From Gibbula magus (taxonomy: Eukaryota; Mollusca; Gastropoda; Trochida; Trochidae): 64,000 nucleotides of DNA. Made by a program: the position numbers and the translations under genes. Location: positions 82,659,436-82,723,435 of the forward strand of contig OW388291.1 of the NCBI GenBank assembly GCA_936450465.1, read 5' to 3'. This document shows, in pieces, positions 56,001 to 62,000 of this stretch (position 1 is the stretch's first letter; each line of letters begins with the position of its first letter). The notes beneath the pieces were generated by a model. It had not been told where the DNA came from. It worked only from the letters and a program-made list of their open reading frames with translations, and did no database searches.

Positions 56001-59000
56001 CTATTACTGTTATCTACTAAGTAAGTTGTATGGACAGCAGCACCTATTACTGTTATCTAAGTAAGTTGTATGGATAGCAGCATCTATTACTGTTATCTAC
56101 TAAGTAAGTTGTATGGACAGCAGCACCTATTACTGTTATCTAAGTAAGTTGTATGGACAGCAGCATCTATTACTGTTATCTACTAAGTAAGTTGTATGGA
56201 CAGCAGCATCTATTACTGTTATCTAAGTAAGTTGTATGGACAGCAGCATCTATTACTGTTATCTAAGTAAGTTGTATGGACAGCAGCATCTATTACTGTT
56301 ATCTAAGTAAGTTGTATGGACAGCAGCATCTATTACTGTTATCTAAGTAAGTTGTATTGACAGCAGCATCTGGTACTGTTATCTAAGTAAGTTGTATGGA
56401 CAGCAGCATCTATTACTGTTATCTAAGTAAGTTGTATGGACAGCAGCATCTATTACTGTTATCTAAGTAAGTTGTATGGACAGCAGCATCTATTACTGTT
56501 ATCTAAGTAAGTTGTATGGACAGCAGCATCTATTACTGTTATCTAAGTAAGTTGTATGGACAGCAGCATCTATTACTGTTATCTAAGTAAGTTGTATGGA
56601 CAGCAGCATCTATTACTGTTATCTAAGTAAGTTGTATGGACAGCAGCATCTGGTACTGTTATCTAAGTAAGTTGTATTGACAGCAGCATCTGGTACTGTT
56701 ATCTAAGTAAGTTGTATGGACAGCAGCATCTATTACTGTTATCTAAGTAAGTTGTATGGACAGCAGCATCTATTACTGTTATCTAAGTAAGTTGTATGGA
56801 CAGCAGTACAGGTCTATATAAATGCCTTACAGGTCACGGCACAGCACCAGCAATCACCTGCATATTTCACAGTTCATTGCACACCAGGTCATGCGGAAAG
56901 ACCAAGCAGGATGTAGATGCTTTACTGTTCTCAAACATTGGGCTATCATTATGTTCGAGCATCTAGCTTTCAACATCTGTGCATAATATTCTACCTCAGA
57001 ATAGAAGTAATTTGCTCCCTATTGTTGATGTCTGTTTCTCTTTTCAATTAGTGTCACTTCCAACTTTAAATAATCTTGTAAAATAGCATACTGAAATCTG
57101 ACATTTCATGCCGTTCTATTTCAGTAAATGGAAAGAAATAACTCAAGTTATTTTCTTATAGAAATGATAACCAAATAAAATGTCAAAGAGAGACAAACAA
57201 ACAAATCCTAATGATGTTTATTCAGCATAATGTCTGACATTTATTGAAAGTATAATGAGAAGCAAACAAATCAACCAGTCATAGCTTGCATAAGAAGGAG
57301 AACAACAATTGTACCATTCAACAACTTTAATCCTTGTTATACAGTATATGAAGGTAATAGAACCCATTCACACAACAAACGATTTACGGTCAATTTGAAA
57401 TAAGCTGGGTCATCCATTACATGTATGGTGTACTACAAATTCAGATGACTTAACCAGTGACATATTTTACAGGAGTGTTAGCACCAGGCCAGTGGACAAG
57501 GACAATGAAGTCTCCATATATCTATTACCTGGACCGGGTCGTGTTACACACTACTGTTAGATAATCTGTCTGTAATGGGCCAGTAATAGATCGGGACACA
57601 TCAAACTAATTGGACATGGTTAAACTGCCACTCACAGACCATCAGGTGAACAGTGAACTGACTGGGGACTGGGACATTGGACAGCTCAATTCATTAGTTG
57701 TAGCTTATGGAGGACAAACTGTAGCAAGTATTGTTCCAGACCATTATCCCTTCTCATGACAAGTAACCTCTCCCTATCCTATCCCCTCGATACCTTTCCC
57801 TCCCCCTCCCCTCGATTCCTCTCCCTCCCCTCGATCCCTCTCCCTACCACAAATACTACCAGGTAAGACTGGCATTGCAACTGGATTGTTGGACAGCTAG
57901 CCTCTTAGTTCGAGCTGATGGAGGATTGATTGTGACAAGTTATGTTCCCTGAAGTAACCTCCTTCCTCCTCTCCCTTTCCCTCAAAATAACAATGGGCAA
58001 AACTAGTAATGTGACTACAACACTGGACAGATCATTACCGTAGTTCTAGCTGATGGAGACTAGACTGTAAAGATTTCCGACCTCCTTGTGGGCATTGTCT
58101 GTTAGCAGCTACCAGTATTTGTTTTCCTGATTATTTAAATGTGATCACAAAATTTTTTTAAAACTTTTATTGTATGAAACAAAGTAATAAGTTCCATTTT
58201 TTCAATAAATGCTAGATATAGTTTAGAAATGGAGAAGCTTGTTTCATTTCAAATCTATTTCATTACTTGAATCACTCCAGTGTACATAGTGTGCTGTAAC
58301 ATGGAAGGATGCAATATAAACTTTGCACAGAGGGCACTGTGGCCGCACAAGGTCCTGTCTGTCTGTACCGTCCACCGAGTGTGTACTATAGACTGTTATC
58401 TCACACTAGGTGTCCACGTATCACCAACACAGACACATGCCACTCACCCACACTGGTAGATTCATCTCTCTAATTATGTAATTAAATCTGACAGTTATCT
58501 GCCACAGCTCTCGTCTGTCAAAATATTAGTCAATTACAATTAATCTGTGGATATTGCTTAGGTTTCAGTCAGATTCGACTGATATGATTTGTATCTTGTG
58601 TCGTGGTGTGTGATACGCTGTCATATCCTCCACTGACAGTTACTTCGTATCCTCACATCCCATAACTCCTGGTCACAGGTGCTCTGTACAGGATAGAGTC
58701 AACATCAATATACCATCAGCGACAATATATCAATACATACTTTGTTTATAGCGCCTACCAGTGACAATTAACAACTATTTACACCAGAAATAGGTCATTA
58801 AAGCATTTCCTGGGAAAATCAGAATTATTCTGTATGGATTTAACTAAATTCTGGATTTATTTTATCCCAAAGTTTGTGCTGAGAATGTGAAGCTGTTGAA
58901 GTGTCACCAGTATACAGTACTTGTGACCTTCTAGTGCAAATGTTAGAGAAGGGTAGAGAGAGAGGAGCCCCCTGCCTCACACCACTCCTAGCTAGCGAAT

Positions 59001-62000
59001 TTACATAGAAAACAGCAAGGGGCACCTGTTACCTGTAGACGGAGGTTATGGTTTACTGATACGTCTTTATTGAAGATAACATGTTATCCACCGCCATGCA
59101 GTTATAAAACACATTAAATAAATAGCATGTAAGTTCTTCTGACAGTTAATGATAAGGTTTTATGATCATAAACACCTATGTCATTTGTACAGTCTTTATT
59201 GAAAGAGGAACACTTATTATGATCTATACAATTAACACCTCGCCTATAAGACCATAAACTCCTATAGGAAGTTTTTCTAAATGCACATAGAAAACACAGA
59301 GAAATAAAGAACGTGGGGGTAAAGTTGACTGTTAACAGGTGAATGAGCTACAGACAATAAATTCCTACTTGTATGTTTTCATAAACATAACAAATAAATA
59401 ATAAAATTGTCACCATATATCTCAGTCAGGGAAGTTAGCTAGTACATATACAGAGTTGGAGAAAACTGGATCATAGAGGAATGCAAATATGTAAATTAAC
59501 CTGCTGAATTAATTGGTGCCAAAACCATTTTGAGTGTCAAACTTTTAGAAATTAATAAAGGCGATAATCTGTGATTGGTCAGACTCAAATACATGTATAG
59601 GCCATCATAAAATATTCCTGGACAGTTAGGTAAAGAGTTAAAATATTAGAAGAGGCACACCTGTATTTATGAAACATTTCGAGTTGATCTCAAGTGATTC
59701 ATTTTCAAATAAAATCAAGTGTTTGAAATCTAGATGTCATGAATATAAAATTGTTGAAATTTCCTTTCAATGGCAGATTCATAAAATTGCAATGAGGGAT
59801 ATATTTCTTGAGAACATTATTTTGACAACATAATAAATATCCGGGGTTACACATATTTATCACCAGATGATTTTAATACTTCGCATAATAAGGAGTGACA
59901 CTTGAATCATAAAGTGTGTTTTAAAATCATGTCAAAGATCAAAGAAGCACATTGGAATATTAATATCCCGCCCATTGTGCGGTATTTCCTGGTGTATAAC
60001 CACGGCGACGTGATGTTACGAGTTATATCCTGGATGCTACAACCTGTATCACCCACCTGGACAGGTTAACGACTGATAGAGCCCCTGTCCACCACACATA
60101 ATTCCCTCAGGTAATACCTGTCCATGAATTGTATGGATAGATCATATGTACACTGTAAAATATATTCAATTAACATAACATGAATATCAAACACTCAGAC
60201 AAATGTTTTGACAGAATAAATTATGATATAAAGTTATTTGATTTCCCAAATTGTTTGCAATTTTAACAATGTCATGAAACACGTGTACATGGTACGGATT
60301 TAATTAATTATTTTCTTAAACATTGTATGGTGACATCTTAATCAAACAACAACATTTTTCATGAAACTTTGTTCATATTGACAAAATATTCAGTGACTTT
60401 TCTTTTCAATGAATTCTCAGTTGTAGACTGAAATCAAGTTATTATGCAATCTGACCTACTGACAATTCAATGTTTCTCCCTGTCTAAGATGGATTATCTT
60501 GGATATCATGTTGAAAACCTATGGATTATTTAAGAAGCAACTTGCTGCATTTTGTCAGCTTTTCTGTGCCAGCGTAGAAGCATGTTGCACCTGGACTTTG
60601 TAGTGCAATCAGAAGTCTCTGGCACAGAAAAGGCAATGAAATGTAGCAAGGCTTACATTAGCCAGTGATAGAGGCTGGCGCAAGTTATGCCTTGTGGGTG
60701 ATGTCTTTAGAGGAGAGACGCACTGTCTTCAACTACAAAACAATCCATTGTTTGAATTTAGCTCTACATGACAGAAGTACTGACATGCCACTTTTAAAGT
60801 TACTGAAAGTCATTCCAGGCAGATCAAAAGAAAGTGAAATGGAGACAATATTGAGTACTTAACCTCTTTACTCCTTGTCAAAATGGAGGAAACAATGAAA
60901 ATATTTCTGTAACAGCCTAGATGCAAGTCTATGTGAGCCAAGTCTCCAGACTGGAAGGATACATAAACAATAAATATTTTATTCACAGCCTCGATGCAAG
61001 TCTATGTGAGCCAAGTCTCCAGACTGGAAGGATACATCAACAATAAATATTTTATTCACAGCCTCGATGCAAGTCTATGTGAGCCAAGTCTCCAGACTGG
61101 AAGGATACATAAACAATAAATATTTTATTCACAGCCTCGATGCAAGTCTATATGATCCAAGGATGAACCTGCAGCATGAGATTATATTGGAAACCTGTCT
61201 TAGTGAAAGATATTATTTCACAGCCAAGATGGGAGTCCATATATGTGAGCCAGAGATTAACCTGTGACACGAAGATGATATTAGAAACTTCTTCATACAA
61301 TGGCAGCATCAGGTCGGGCAGGGATGCATTGAATCAGGATCAGCTAGGATTTCATCCTTCCCATATAGATGGACATGTATCATGTACATGTATCTGGTTC
61401 ATTTAAGGGGGGATACATTCATAGGTATCAACACTTGATCCCTGCAGTACCCGACGAGGTAACATAAGTACCGTGTTTCCTCTTGCAGGAGTTTTGATAT
61501 GATTTTAGTTACTCAAGGGTCCTAGTCTTTGATTTGTGTCCTGTTGTACGAAACCAACACTTTACCCTGGTTGTTTTGTGCAATGGTTACCCGGGGAACT
61601 GTTTCACAAACTGATCTTAGCCAATGACAAGAAGATCCCATAGACAGATCCAGAAGTTTGGGTCTATCAAATTTATATGCAAGGATTTTCAAAAGGGGAG
61701 GGGGTTTGAGACCCCTGAACCCCCCCTCTGGATCCTCAACTGGATGGGTCCAAGATTGATCATAGGGCTAAGATTCCTTGCCTCAAGTAATTGTATCCTC
61801 TTTTTTACATTAATGCTAAGATTGCAATAAAACATTTATTTCCTCTAATTAACATGAAATACTGTCAGGGTTATTCATCATATTTCTTATCCTATCTTCA
61901 ACAAAACAATGACAGTTATTCCAAATCAATTACAACATACTTTAGATGAACTACGGTATATATCTACATTCACATGACCGACATGATCAGTCTGATTAAA

